From CAVQRC01 sp963715045 (GTDB lineage: Bacteria > Planctomycetota > Planctomycetia > Pirellulales > Lacipirellulaceae), in contig CAVQRC010000031.1 of assembly GCA_963715045.1 (NCBI GenBank), positions 1-51,315 of the forward strand: DNA of 51,315 bases. The letters run 5' to 3'. Under the pieces are notes generated by a model, which did no database searches, was not told the origin of the DNA, and saw nothing but the letters and a program-made list of their open reading frames with translations. Positions 9,094 through 19,162 of the stretch are shown here, one piece after another. Position numbers and translations under genes: made by a program. The number at the start of each line of letters is the position of its first letter. Positions within the stretch are counted from its first letter, which is position 1.

Positions 9094-11060
9094 GATCGCG
9101 ACTGCCGACGAGATAGATTTCAAAGCTGATTTGACGCTCACGCGACTTGCTCCCTGCCTTGCCGAAGCTTGGCGGTCAAGTCGAATTGATCCCGCCAGGC
9201 AGGGAGAGTTCGAGCAGCGGCTTGAGGTCCATTGGCGGCCATTGTTTCGAGTGCTGCTTCAGCTCTACGGATCGCGGTACGATTTCTACTATCACCTGGA
9301 GCGGATTCTCACCACCGCGGCGACGGCCTGGGCTGAGCGGAACGACGAACTGTGCGCCCTTGATCGTCACCGGATCAACGAGCCCGATTGGTTTCAATCG
9401 GAGCGCGTCGTCGGCGGGGCACTCTACGTCGATCTATTCAGCGAGAATCTCAGCCGCCTTCGCGAGCATGTCGGCTATTTCCAGTCTCTGGGGCTGACTT
9501 ACCTGCACCTGATGCCGCTGTTCGCGGTGCGGCCCGGCAATAATGACGGCGGGTATGCAATCAGTAATTATCGCTCGGTTGATCCGCGACTGGGGACGAT
9601 CGACGATCTGCGGCACCTCGCCGCCGAGCTGCAACGTGCGGGGATCTCGCTCGTTCTCGACTTCGTCTTCAATCACACGTCCGATGATCACGAGTGGGCG
9701 CAGCAAGCTCAATCGGGGAATCGTGAGTTCCAGGAATTCTATTACATTTTTCCGAATCGTACCGATCCTGAACGCTACGAACGCACGCTCCGCGAGATCT
9801 TCCCGACGGTCCGCCGTGGCAACTTCACGTGGCACGATGGCATGCAGCGGTGGGTGTGGACAACATTCAACAGCTTTCAATGGGATCTCAACTACAGCAA
9901 TCCGGCCGTCTTTCAGGCGATGCTCGAGGAAATGCTGTTCATCGCCAATACGGGCGTCGACATTCTCCGGCTCGACGCCGTGGCCTTCATCTGGAAGCGG
10001 CTCGGGACCACGTGCGAAAACCTGCCCGAAGCACATCTCCTGATCCAGGCTTTCAATCGACTTGCCCGGATTGCGACCCCGGGATTGGTGTTCAAGTCCG
10101 AAGCGATTGTGCACCCGGACGAGGTTGTCAAATACATCAGTCCCCAGGAATGCCAGATCTCGTACAACCCCACGCTGATGGCATTGCTGTGGGAATCGCT
10201 CGCCACGCGAAAGACGAATTTGCTCGTGCAGACGCTCGGGCACCGGCACAAGCTTCCCGAGAATACCGCGTGGGTCAATTACTTGCGGTGCCATGACGAC
10301 ATCGGATGGACGTTCGACGACGCTGACGCCGCTCTGATCGGAATCAACGCCTACGATCACCGGCGATTTCTCAACGATTTCTATACCGGCCAGTTTCAGG
10401 GCTCATTCGCCCGCGGGATACCGTTTCAGGAGAATCTCCACACCGGCGACAAGCGGATTTCCGGGACGATGGCCTCTCTGGCCGGACTTGAACAGGCCAT
10501 CGAAGAAGGCGACCCGCAGAAGATCGAACTGGCGATTCGCCGCATGCTGCTGTTGCACGGCATCTCACTGAGCATTGGCGGAATTCCGCTGCTGTATCTG
10601 GGCGAGGAATGGGGAATGCTCAACGATTACGACTTCGCCAAGGACCCGGCGAAAGCCGGTGACACGCGTTGGATTCATCGTCCGAAGATGAAATGGGAAT
10701 TCCTGGAAGAGCTCGAAGATCGGCTCGACGAGCAAGGCGGTTCAATTCGCAAACGGATTTTCAACGCCACGCGGCGGCTGATCGGGCTGCGAAAGGAGTT
10801 GCCGGCACTCGGAGGGCAGCAGATGGCGTTAATCGCGACTGCCAACGAGCACGTGCTGGGATACGTTCGTATCCGTGATGGAAACCGACTCGTCGTGCTG
10901 GCCAATTTTTGCGAAGCATCCCCAGCAGTTGAATGGCAATCAACTGCGGACTGCCGGGCTGGGCCGCTTCTTCGAAGACGTGATCTCCGGAACGACCTTC
11001 GGCACATCCGATCCCGTGACACTGCAGCCGTATCAGATCGTGTGGTTGAATCGCATATGA
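9077..11060 (+). CDS. Amylosucrase (GH13 subfamily 4), frameshifted near 10908
   Basis: Amylosucrase transfers glucose from sucrose onto alpha-1,4-glucan and releases fructose. Seen in order: helical N-terminal domain with YDFYYHLERIL; GGALYVDLFSENL; PLFAVRPGNNDGGYAISNY; region I LDFVFNHTSDDHEWA; nucleophile region GVDILRLDAVAFIWK; acid/base region KSEAIVHP; and RCHDDIGWTFDD. All three catalytic carboxylates are present (Asp, Glu, Asp). The C-terminal beta-sandwich is broken after VVLANF: the expected ending (GLGRFFEDVISG to QPYQIVWLNRI, stop at 11058-11060) lies in the +1 frame. One extra T in the run at 10906-10910 explains this. The uncorrected frame runs on to 11122. The composite length of about 660 residues matches the family. 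Confidence 0.88.
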
Positions 11061-11072
11061 GCTGCCAGGTCG

Positions 11073-11146
11073 CCTTTCAAACCTCGAGTCAGGCCTCCTA
11101 CGGCTGGGAGACAAGGTGGTAAGAGCACGTTTTGCAATGGCTTCTC
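11073..11146 (+). repeat. Dispersed ~75-bp repeat, copy A
   Basis: It lies 12 bases after the corrected amylosucrase stop. Shared blocks, in order, are TTCAAACC, CAGGCCTCC, ACGGCTGGGA, ACAAGGTGGTA, CACGTTTTGCAA and GGCTTCT. The same order occurs at 13876-13950 (+), 26351-26426 (-) and 47572-47646 (-). The ends form an imperfect inverted repeat and the centre a CCCAC/GTGGG-type hairpin in the best copy. Its position behind a gene is compatible with a terminator or mRNA-end element. Confidence 0.75.
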
Positions 11147-11237
11147 ATACGACCAGCTCACGACGACCGTTCCCACTGCCACTCATCGAGTTGGTTTCGG
11201 ATGAGCGGTAGTCAGAAACAGAATATCCAGGACCAGA

Positions 11238-13858
11238 ATGATGTCTCCAGCGACAGCCGGGAAATCCGGCCGTCATGTTCTTGCTACCGATCTTGACGGG
11301 ACCCTGATTCCACTCGATGGAAATGCGGAGAATCGGGCCGATCTGCAGATTCTCACGACGGAACTCTCCCGACACGACGTCAACCTGATGTTCGTTACCG
11401 GCCGGCACTACGAGCTCGTCACCGACGCCATCAGCCAGCACGGCTTGCCACACCCCGAGTGGGTGATCTGCGATGTTGGTACGACAATTCTTCGCCGCGA
11501 CGCGGAGGGTGAGATCGGTCGGTTGCAGGCCTACTACGATCACCTCGGTAAGAAGATCGAGTCTTTGCCGATTGGGGAGCTTTCCGAGCGGCTCGAGCGG
11601 ATCGCGGGGTTGCGTCGGCAGGAGCCCGAGAAACAGGGCCCCTACAAGCTGAGTTATTATGTCGACGCGGCGGCGATCGATTCGGTGGTGGCTCGCGTTC
11701 AAGAACGGCTCAGGGCGATCCATGCCCCCTATTCAGTCATTCAGAGTGTCGATCCGTTCAACGGCCGAGGCCTGATCGACCTGCTTCCAGCGGAGGTATC
11801 GAAAGCGTATGCCCTTGCCTGGTGGGTCGCGGCGGAAGGTTGCCGGTCGGAGTCGATCGTTTTTGCCGGCGATACGGGCAACGACTTCGCTCCGCTGACC
11901 GCCGGCTATCGAGCGATTGTCGTCGGAAATGCCGAGCGTCGTCTGGCCAGGCAGGTGTACGATACGCATCGGGAGCGTGGTTGGCAGAACCGGCTGTATC
12001 TGGCCAGTAAGGACGCCACGAGCGGGGTGCTGGAAGGCTGCCGCTGGTTCGAATTGATCGAGCCGATCTGTGAACGCGTGACACGCCTGGGCGCCACGCC
12101 GATCAGTTACCGCCGCACCCACTTTCGCGTCTGGGCGGCGAAGCGCGATCAGGTCGCCGTTGAACTCGACGATTGCTCCGGCGCCCGCCAGACATGGCCT
12201 CGCCCGCGAGGATCTCGGCTACTTCGCCGGTACGGTTGCCGATGCGGGCCCCGGTACCCGGTATCGGTACGTGCTGGACGAAGGCCTCGCGCGTCCCGAT
12301 CCTGTCACACGGTACCAGCCCGAGGGTGTCCACGGTGCGTCGCAGGTCGTTGATACTCAGAGTTTTCCCTGGACCGATCAAGAGTGGCTCGGCGTCGCCA
12401 AGCGGGATCTGATCATCTATGAAATGCACGTCGGCACATTTACCGCGGAAGGAAGCTTTCGGGCCGCCATCGGTCGACTTGCGGAGTTGATCGAAGCTTG
12501 GAGTGACCGCGGTCGAAGTCATGCCAGTGGCCCAAACGCCGGGGCAGCGAAACTGGGGTTACGACGGAGTCGATCTGTACGCGGTACGGAACACTTACGG
12601 CAAACCGGACGACTTTAAGGCATTCATCGATGCGTGTCACGAAGCCGGAATCGCGGTCCTGCTCGACGTCGTCTACAACCATCTCGGACCCGAAGGGAAT
12701 TACCTGAATGACTTTGCCCCCTATTTCTCCCGGAAACACCGTACGCCATGGGGAGAAGCATTGAACTTCGATGGGCGGAAAGCCAGCGAAGTACGTCGAT
12801 TTGTTATCGAGAATGCCATCTCGTGGCTCGACGAATTCCATCTCGACGGCCTGCGACTCGACGCGATCCACTTCATGCTCGACGACAGCCGGCCCCATAT
12901 CCTGACGGACGTCCGCCAGGCGGTTACCGAGTACGCAGCCGGAACGAAGCGAATCATCCACCTGATCGCCGAGAGCAATGTCTACGAACACGAGCTCGTC
13001 GTGGGAGGCCCTGATCGTCTCCCCTACGACGCCATCTGGTGCGATTGCCTGATGCACTCGATCTATACCCACGCCCGTCCCGACCTGATGCTCCCGCATC
13101 GCCAATACCACGGAGCACAGGATCTCGCCGAAGTTCTCGAGCACGGGTATGTGTTCGCCGGCGCGCCGGCCGTGCGAGTGTCGAGCGAAGATCGCCGCGT
13201 ATGGCGTCGCGAAAGCGGGCCACATCCGATCGAGTCGTTCGTGATGGCACTGCAGACTCACGACAGCGTCGGCAATCATCCCCGCGGGTTACGAGTGCAT
13301 CAGTTGACATCCAAGTCGTTCCAGAAGGCGGCCGCGGGACTGGTGTTGTTGTTTCCCGGTATTCCTCTGATCTTCATGGGTGAGGAATACGCCGTCGAAT
13401 CGCCGTTTCCGTTCTTTGTCGACTTTGAAGACCAGCGACTCAACCGTTCCGTCGATCGCGGGAGGCCCAAAGAGTATCCCCAGCACGACTGGACCGGCGC
13501 CCTGCCGCCTTCGAGTGAGGAGGCGTTTCTGAATGCCAGGTGTCACGCGGCGGATCGCCAGGATCCAGACATGTACGCCTGGTACCGATCAGTGATCGCC
13601 GTCCGTAAGCAGGGGCTCGACGAAGGCTGGCTGGCAGCCGATCGGTTGACCGTCCGGCACGATCTCGAGCAGCGGCTGTTCAGCCTGCATTACGCGCGCG
13701 ACGAAAGACGAGACGTCGCGGTCCACGTCCGACTTACGGGGCCCCATGAGACCGACGTCGCTCCGCTAAGTTTTCCACTGGACGGCAGGATCGTGTTAGA
13801 TTCGGAGCCAGCTGCCGCCGGCCGACTTCTGCCCAACCACGCGGTTGTCGTGATGTAG
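11238..13858 (+). CDS. Fusion: sucrose-phosphate phosphatase (HAD-IIB) + maltooligosyltrehalose trehalohydrolase (GH13), two frameshifts
   Basis: Start is ATG-ATG at 11238/11241. Residues 1-270 are a HAD-IIB sucrose-phosphatase-like domain: motif I TDLDGTLIPLDG, VTGRHYELV, motif IV FAGDTGNDFAPL, and SGVLEGCRWFEL at its end. Without any stop the same frame continues into the TreZ beta-sandwich (LGATPISYRRTHFRVWAAKR). Two +1 shifts then follow, near 12183-12191 and 12493-12500. After correction the order is DAGPGTRYRYVLDEG, IIYEMHVGTFTAEGSF, VEVMPVAQTPGQRNWGYDG, nucleophile GLRLDAIHF, acid LIAESN, and HDSVGN. TreZ releases trehalose from maltooligosyltrehalose, but no treY is in the window. The composite is about 870 residues, cytoplasmic. 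The domain calls are strong; the fusion is seen directly, the intactness is not. Confidence 0.8.
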
Positions 13859-13875
13859 ATGGCTCAAGACCGCCG

Positions 13876-13950
13876 GTTAGAAGACCCTCGGTTTCAGGCC
13901 TCCCACGGGCGGGAAGCAAGGCGGTAAAGACACGTTTTGGATCGACTTCA
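13876..13950 (+). repeat. Dispersed ~75-bp repeat, copy B
   Basis: It begins 18 bases after the TreZ stop and ends 25 bases before GH95. Shared blocks are CAGGCCTCCCACGG, GGGAAGCAAGGCGGTA, and GACACGTTTTG. It has the same orientation relative to the preceding gene as copy A. Confidence 0.75.
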
Positions 13951-13974
13951 AACTCTTCAGGATCTCGAACTCTG

Positions 13975-16360
13975 ATGAATCGAAAACGCGGCCGCGAAAA
14001 CTGTGTCGTCTTCGCGTTGGTGTTCCTCGGAGTCGGCACTTGCCTGTACGCCGCAGACTCCGAGCGATATGTATTGTGGTACGACGAGCCGGCCGCGGAG
14101 TGGACCGAGGCCCTTCCGGTTGGTAACGGCCGCCTGGGAGCCATGTGTTTCGGAGGCGTTCAGGAAGCACGGATCCAGCTCAACGAAGAATCCGTGTGGG
14201 CTGGCCCGCCCGTGCCGCAGGCGAATCCGGCGATGCGCGAAGTTCTCGAGCCCGCCAGGCAGGCCTGGTTCGCGGGCGACTACCGCCGCGTTCACCAACT
14301 GCTGCAACCCGCGATGGGCGAGCGGATTTCCCCCCGCAGCTATCAGACGCTCGGCGATCTGCGAATCAAGCACACCGACTTGCCGGCTGAAGTGACACAG
14401 TACCGCCGCGAATTGGACCTCGATACGGCAACCGCGACGACCACTTACCAAGTCGGCGACATCAGCTACACGCGTCAGGTATTCGCGTCGCCGGTGGATG
14501 ATGTCATCGTGATTCACCTCGAGGCCAGCGAGCCTCATGCCATCACTGCCGGTGTCTCTTTGGATCGCCCGGCCGATTTCTCCGTAACCGCGTTACCCAA
14601 CGGTGATCTGCTCATGAGCGGGCAAGCGGAGCACGGTGGCAAGCACTTGGGCGTACGCTGGTCCGCACGGCTCCGCGTCAAGATCAACGGCGGCACGCTG
14701 CAATCGACCAACGAAACGCTGCAAATCAAGAACGCTGATTCGGCCACGCTCTTGTTGACTGCCGTGACGGACTACAACCGGGCAGATCCGTCGGCACCGT
14801 TGGTCGACGACCTGGAGGATCGCTGTGCCGCAATCCTGGACGACGTGACCGATAAGGAGTTTGGCCAGATCAGGGCGGCCCACCTTGAGGCCCATCGGGA
14901 ACTGTTTCGTCGCGTCGATCTCGATTTGCAGGGCTGGGAGGCGGCAAAGCTGCCCACCAGCGAGCGGTTGGACAGAGTCCGAGACGGCGACGATGATCCA
15001 GCACTGGTCGCGTTGTACTTCCAGTACGGTCGCTATCTGTTGATCAGTTGTTCGCGGCCCGGATGCCTGCCCAGTAATCTCCAGGGACTATGGAATGAAC
15101 ATCTCGAAGCGCCCTGGAATTCCGACTACCACCTGAACATCAATACGCAGATGCATTACTGGCCGGCGGAAGTGACCGGCCTGTCCGAATGCCACCTGCC
15201 GTTCTTTGACTTCACGGAGCGGCTGGTTCCGTCGGGTCGAGAAACTGCCCAGCAAGTGTTTGGTTGCCGCGGCGCAACGGCAGGCCACACGACGGACGTA
15301 TGGCATTGGACCGCAATCATTGGCCGGCTCGAGTGGGGGCTGTGGCCGCACGGATTGGGCTGGAACGCACTGCACTTCATGGAGCACTACCGCTACACGG
15401 GCGACGAAGACTTTCTTCGCCACCGCGCGTATCCCGTGTTGAGGGACGTATCGCTGTTCTATTTGGATTACCTCACGCCCCATCCGACAACGGGCCAACT
15501 CGTGGCTGGACCGGACAACTCGCCTGAGAATCGTTATCGGGGGAGCGACGGCCAGAATTACGCCGTGTCCATGGGCCCCAGTATGAGCCAGGAGATTATC
15601 TGGGAGGTCTTCTCCAGTACGCTGGCGGCGGCAGAGATTCTTCGAATCGAAGACCGCTTTGTGGACGAAGTACGTCTGGCCCGGGAGAAATTGCAGCGAC
15701 CAGAGATCGGAGTCGACGGTCGACTCATGGAATGGGCCCTCCCTTTCGGCGAACCGGAACCTGGTCACCGCCACATTTCCCATCTGTTCGGGGTCCATCC
15801 TGGTCAGCAATACAATCGCCGCGACACGCCGGAGATGATCGCCGCTGCCCGGCGGACGATCGACTTCCGTCTCGCCCACGGTGGCGGGCACACGGGCTGG
15901 AGCCGGGCGTGGATCATCAATTTCTTCGCCCGCTTCGGCGACGGATCCCTGGCGTATCGGCACGTGATGGCTCTGTTGGCGAAGAGCACGCACCCGAACC
16001 TGCTGGATAACCACCCTCCGTTTCAGATTGACGGCAATTTTGGCGGAACCGCCGGTGTGGCGGAGATGCTGCTGCAGTCACATATCCAGGATGGGCCGCC
16101 GAACGGTCCGCTATGAACTGGAACTGCTGCCGGCACTGCCTCGAGAGCAATGGCCGATCGGCTCGGTACGCGGCCTGAGAGGACGTGGCGGCTTCGAAGT
16201 CGACATTGCCTGGCGTGAAGGCACGCTGCAATCGGCGACCATCCGTTCACTGCGGGGCGAACCCGCCTGGCTGAGCTACGGTGATCTTCGCAAGGAATTG
16301 CGGCTCGCCCGGGGCGAATCGACCCGCGTCGATGCAATGCTGCGGCCACGCGAAGACTAG
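13975..16360 (+). CDS. Secreted GH95 alpha-L-fucosidase/galactosidase-type hydrolase, frameshifted near 16105
   Basis: A signal peptide (MNRKRGRENCVVFALVFLGV, cleavage near LYA-ADS) is followed by the GH95 N-terminal beta domain (WYDEPAAEWTEALPVGNG, LNEESVWAGPP) and an (alpha/alpha)6 barrel (PSNLQGLWNEHLEAPWNSDY, INTQMHYWPAEVTGLSECH, LAHGGGHTGWSRAW, FQIDGNFGGTAGVAEMLLQS). These stretches include the Asn/Asp/Glu positions that form the active site in this inverting family. The plain frame stops at 16116. The missing end (ELLPALP to GLRGRGGFEVDIAW) follows in the +1 frame to the stop at 16358-16360, giving about 795 residues, which is normal. It probably removes fucose or galactose from polysaccharide side chains outside the cytoplasm. 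Confidence 0.85.
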
Positions 16361-16437
16361 TGCGTATAGAAAAAAACTCACGGCGAACGCCTTCACCTGC
16401 CCGTGTCCTTTCTTGGAACGAGCTGGGGCGTGCCCGT

Positions 16438-16853
16438 TCACGGCGCGTGGCGTTGACGACGTTTCTCGGCCTGGATCGCTTTGTACATCTTCCCGGTCTT
16501 GCGTGCGCAGTTCCCGTTGGGCGGCCAGGGATCTCGAGTTACGGGCCTGTTCTTCGACAAGCTTCTTGAAACTCCTGAATCGGCGTTCCTCGAGCTTGCC
16601 CGATTCCAGGGCGGCCGTGACAGCGCAACCTTCGTCTCCGTCGTGGCTGCAATCGTTGAATCGACATCCGTCCGCGATCTGATAGATATTGTACAGGAAT
16701 TCGGAATTCACCAGCCTCGCTGAGCAGCAGTAGCTGGCTGCCGTAGTGTGCCGATACTCGGGCGACGATGACGACTTCGCCTGCCGGATCCGGAAGTAGC
16801 TGTTGCGCGAAGAATGGCTTCCATCCGAACGCGCGGAGTTTCTCGTAATTCAT
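16438..16853 (-). pseudogene. rsgA: rsgA remnant with the GTPase core deleted
   Basis: From ATG at 16853 the frame reads MNYEKLRAFGWKPFFAQQLL to SEAGEF, resembling the N-terminal OB-fold of the ribosome-assembly GTPase RsgA. About 53 residues in, the sequence jumps straight to the C-terminal zinc domain, which is in another frame: ADGCRFNDCSHDGDEGCAV, with the Cys-His-Cys zinc pattern. A further shift near 16505 restores the usual basic tail ARKTGKMYKAIQAEKRR, stop at 16438. The central circularly permuted GTPase (GxxxxGKS/T, DTPG, about 200 residues) is absent. The junction near 16709-16722 is GAATTC repeated within 14 bases, suggesting a deletion between short repeats. It cannot be a working GTPase. 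Confidence 0.7.
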
Positions 16854-17251
16854 CCTGATCGGTCTCCGAGTCTGCTGTTCTGCCCTCAAGCCGACACATC
16901 AGTTACGCCCGAGGTTCGCGCTGTTCACCGAAGCCAGGCGTTTCATCGGGCCACACGCTCAGAGCCAGACGCACACGAACCAGGCCAACTTGGGGATTGA
17001 CATCGGTTTATGAAGACTGTGACGGAGGTCGGACCGTCCTCGACAGCCAGCTTGGCGGCTCCCCGCAACCTCGTTGACTCACGACCCAGGTCGCCAACGG
17101 TATGCTACTTTTGCGTGGTCTGGAGGTGTTCGCTGGTCCGATTGGAATGGTCGTATGGCCAGGATCAGAGGTAATTCAAGTACTCCCCGGGCGTAGGCGT
17201 CTCGAGGTCAACGGACGGCCAATGGGAGCACCATGGGGCAGGGAAACAGTA
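16854..17251. other. Intergenic stretch with no recognised gene
   Basis: About 400 bases between the rsgA remnant and the PilZ gene. The PilZ frame stays open back to 17102, but the translated segment lacks recognisable features, so I treat it as untranslated. No RNA gene, terminator or clear promoter was seen. Confidence 0.4.
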
Positions 17252-17890
17252 ATGCGAATTGAACTATCGGATCCCGAGACACTGGCTCCCGGAAAACGGC
17301 AGTTGACGCGAGTCAAAGCGGATTCCAAACAAGTTGTCCTGTGCGACGACTCTGGCGAGCAAGAGCAGGGAGAAGTGATTGACGAATCGTTTGGTGGAAT
17401 CGGTTTGAGTTTTCCGGCCGGGCGTTGCTTCCAGATTGGAGAAGAGCTGGAAGTTTCCTACGGCGGCGTCCAGTTGTCGGCGGTGGTGCGACACGCCACG
17501 ATGGGGGCAGATGCTTGTCGGGTCGGCCTGGAGTGGAAGGCCGTTGGCCTGTCGCGGGCGGCTCGGCAGAGCTTGACCGCGACCCAGGGCCAGTCGGAGG
17601 TCTCACGTTTCAAGAGCGCGCTGCCGAGCGGGTTCTACATGATGTGGCGGTTGCTTGAATCCGAGCAGTGGGTGCAACTTGCAGAGACAGCGGATCGGTT
17701 GCGGAGGCTGGCCAGTAAATGCGACTTCGTGGATGCGATCACGAGCTATGTGGAAGCCCTGGAGGAAGCGGTTGTCCAGTCTGAGCCGGCGAAAGCGACC
17801 CGGCAGGCGCTGGTGGACCTGATCGACGCCTGTGTTCGCGTGACGGCCGGCGGCGCGGAACCGTGCCAAGGCGGGCTGGCCACGCGGTAA
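17252..17890 (+). CDS. PilZ-domain protein with helical C-terminal tail
   Basis: This is a 212-residue protein from ATG 17252 (MRIELSDPETL). A PilZ-type beta barrel covers about residues 20-110: EVIDESFGGIGLSF fits the D-x-S-x-x-G c-di-GMP motif region and the end VGLEWKAV fits the last strand. The upstream arginine motif is weak (QLTRVKAD), so ligand binding is uncertain. From about residue 120 the chain is mostly helical (ESEQWVQLAETADRLRRLAS, then FVDAITSYVEALEEAV), shaped like a histidine-phosphotransfer bundle but with no histidine at the phosphorylation position. It may respond to c-di-GMP and bind a partner through the tail. No clear operon partner. Confidence 0.6.
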   Translation: MRIELSDPETLAPGKRQLTRVKADSKQVVLCDDSGEQEQGEVIDESFGGIGLSFPAGRCFQIGEELEVSYGGVQLSAVVRHATMGADACRVGLEWKAVGLSRAARQSLTATQGQSEVSRFKSALPSGFYMMWRLLESEQWVQLAETADRLRRLASKCDFVDAITSYVEALEEAVVQSEPAKATRQALVDLIDACVRVTAGGAEPCQGGLATR

Positions 17891-18011
17891 GACAGGCCAG
17901 CGATATCCAAATTCGGCGACCCGGTAGAGTCGCTGCAGGTGGCGGTCGGCGTCGAGCGGCTGTCCGGGCGGCCGTGGTGAGGCAGGTTGCAAATCCGCAG
18001 GATGATCACCG

Positions 18012-18741
18012 TCAGTCGGTGGGCAGCATCACCCACAACTCGGGTCGACCGGCGTTGCAGTGCACGGCACGCGACAGCAGACCCATGCAGGACCACGAGA
18101 GGAACAGGACCATCCGGGCCACGTGCCAGGCGCCAACGTGGCTGCTGTTCGCGATCTGCTGGCGTTTCGCAACGCTCGGAACGGGATGGAAAATCGCTTC
18201 GATGAAGGCTGGTCTGCGGGGTTCGTCATCCTGGACTCGATCGAGTGTCGATAGTGTGCTGTCAAGCAGCGACTCGGCAACCCCGAGCTGAATGACACGC
18301 CGATCGATGGCATACGACGCCTGGCGACTGACCGTTGGAAGCACCAGCAGTCCCAGAAATGTCCAGCATGTGAATCCGCAACATGTCGTGACGAGTTGCG
18401 CGACGCTTTGCGTTCCGGCTCCTGGCAACAGGGCGGAGACCGAGAAACCGACAACAACCCAGGCCAGGGCGACCGCCAGGCCCCGACTGCGACCTCCCGA
18501 GTCGATTGCGAGCAGCCGACGCGCGACGGCCGTGGCGAGTTGCTGGGGAGATAACCCTTCGAGCCAGCCGTGGGGAATCACGATCGTCTCTTGCCCCGGC
18601 AGGCCGACCACGCCGCCTGTGAAGCCAGGATCCTCATGCTCGAGCACGATCACGCGAGGGCTTCCGCAAGCCCCAATCCTGAACCTGTGCGAGTGCTGGT
18701 TCGAGCCGCCGTGAGTGATTCTTCGTCTCACCGTGCGTCAT
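18012..18741 (-). CDS. M48-like membrane protein without the zinc site, frameshifted near 18660
   Basis: The likely start is ATG at 18741 (MTHGETKNHSRRLEPALAQV, then QDWGLRKP). A +1 shift near 18655-18662 leads into RVIVLEHEDPGFTGGVVGLP, GQETIVIPHGWLEGLSP, and several hydrophobic segments. The layout (GLPGQETIVIP, then an ...SPQQLATAVARRL helix) follows the M48/HtpX pattern, but where M48 enzymes have HExxH this protein has AVARR, so it should not bind zinc. It would be an inner-membrane protein of about 240 residues. It overlaps the end of the preceding membrane-protein gene and is the last gene of the respiratory operon. Function unknown; a maturation or chaperone role for the oxidase is only a guess. 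Confidence 0.5.
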
Positions 18742-19162
18742 GAGCCCGGATCAGCCACCCTTGCCCGACGATATACGCGGCGGCGATCAGAGCGACGGCC
18801 ACGATACCCGCAGAAAACCCCAGCGAGCGACTCGCGGACAGGATGATCAGCCCAGCCGCGACAAACAATGCGGACTGGATCGTCACCCCGACGGCCCAGT
18901 GTCGCAGGAACGATAGAAAACTGGGGGTGGGGCGTCCGAAGCGGCGCGGCAGCACATAACCGCCGAGCAAGTCGAAAGGAAGCATCACCAGCAGGAAGGC
19001 CGCGGTGAAACCCGCGAGCGCGAGGGCGTCGCCGGGTTGCCATTCGCTGGAGTCGGGTAGCAGGATCCGGGGGGCGTCCGCAACTAACAGCAAGATGGCG
19101 ATCACCACCTGCGTGCCGACGCCACTGATTCCCAGCCAGAGTCTGGCTCGAGCGTAGGTCAT
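18728..19162 (-). CDS. Small four-helix inner-membrane protein, unknown function
   Basis: This is a 144-residue protein from ATG 19162 (MTYARARLWLGISGVG). It has four hydrophobic segments at about residues 12-30, 46-70, 88-110 and 115-137, and no recognisable domain. The start overlaps the stop of the upstream gene as ATGA (19162-19159), and its own end overlaps the next gene's start, so the three downstream genes are tightly coupled. The open frame extends upstream to 19675, but that part is the antisense shadow of the preceding gene. Its hydrophobic pattern plus the protease-like neighbour suggest that the pair together equals the membrane and catalytic-like halves of an M48-type protein; this is inference. 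Confidence 0.6.
   Translation of the reverse strand: MTYARARLWLGISGVGTQVVIAILLLVADAPRILLPDSSEWQPGDALALAGFTAAFLLVMLPFDLLGGYVLPRRFGRPTPSFLSFLRHWAVGVTIQSALFVAAGLIILSASRSLGFSAGIVAVALIAAAYIVGQGWLIRAHDAR

Noticed and set aside
12440..13279. Minus-strand frames over TreZ and other enzymes as genuine antisense genes
   Set aside because: They show no start signals or recognisable domains and mirror the codon structure of the plus-strand enzymes.
10906..16113. Programmed ribosomal frameshifting in the sugar enzymes
   Set aside because: Only the T run at 10906 resembles a slippery site; the others have no heptamer or stimulating structure, and frameshifts occur in unrelated genes across the window.
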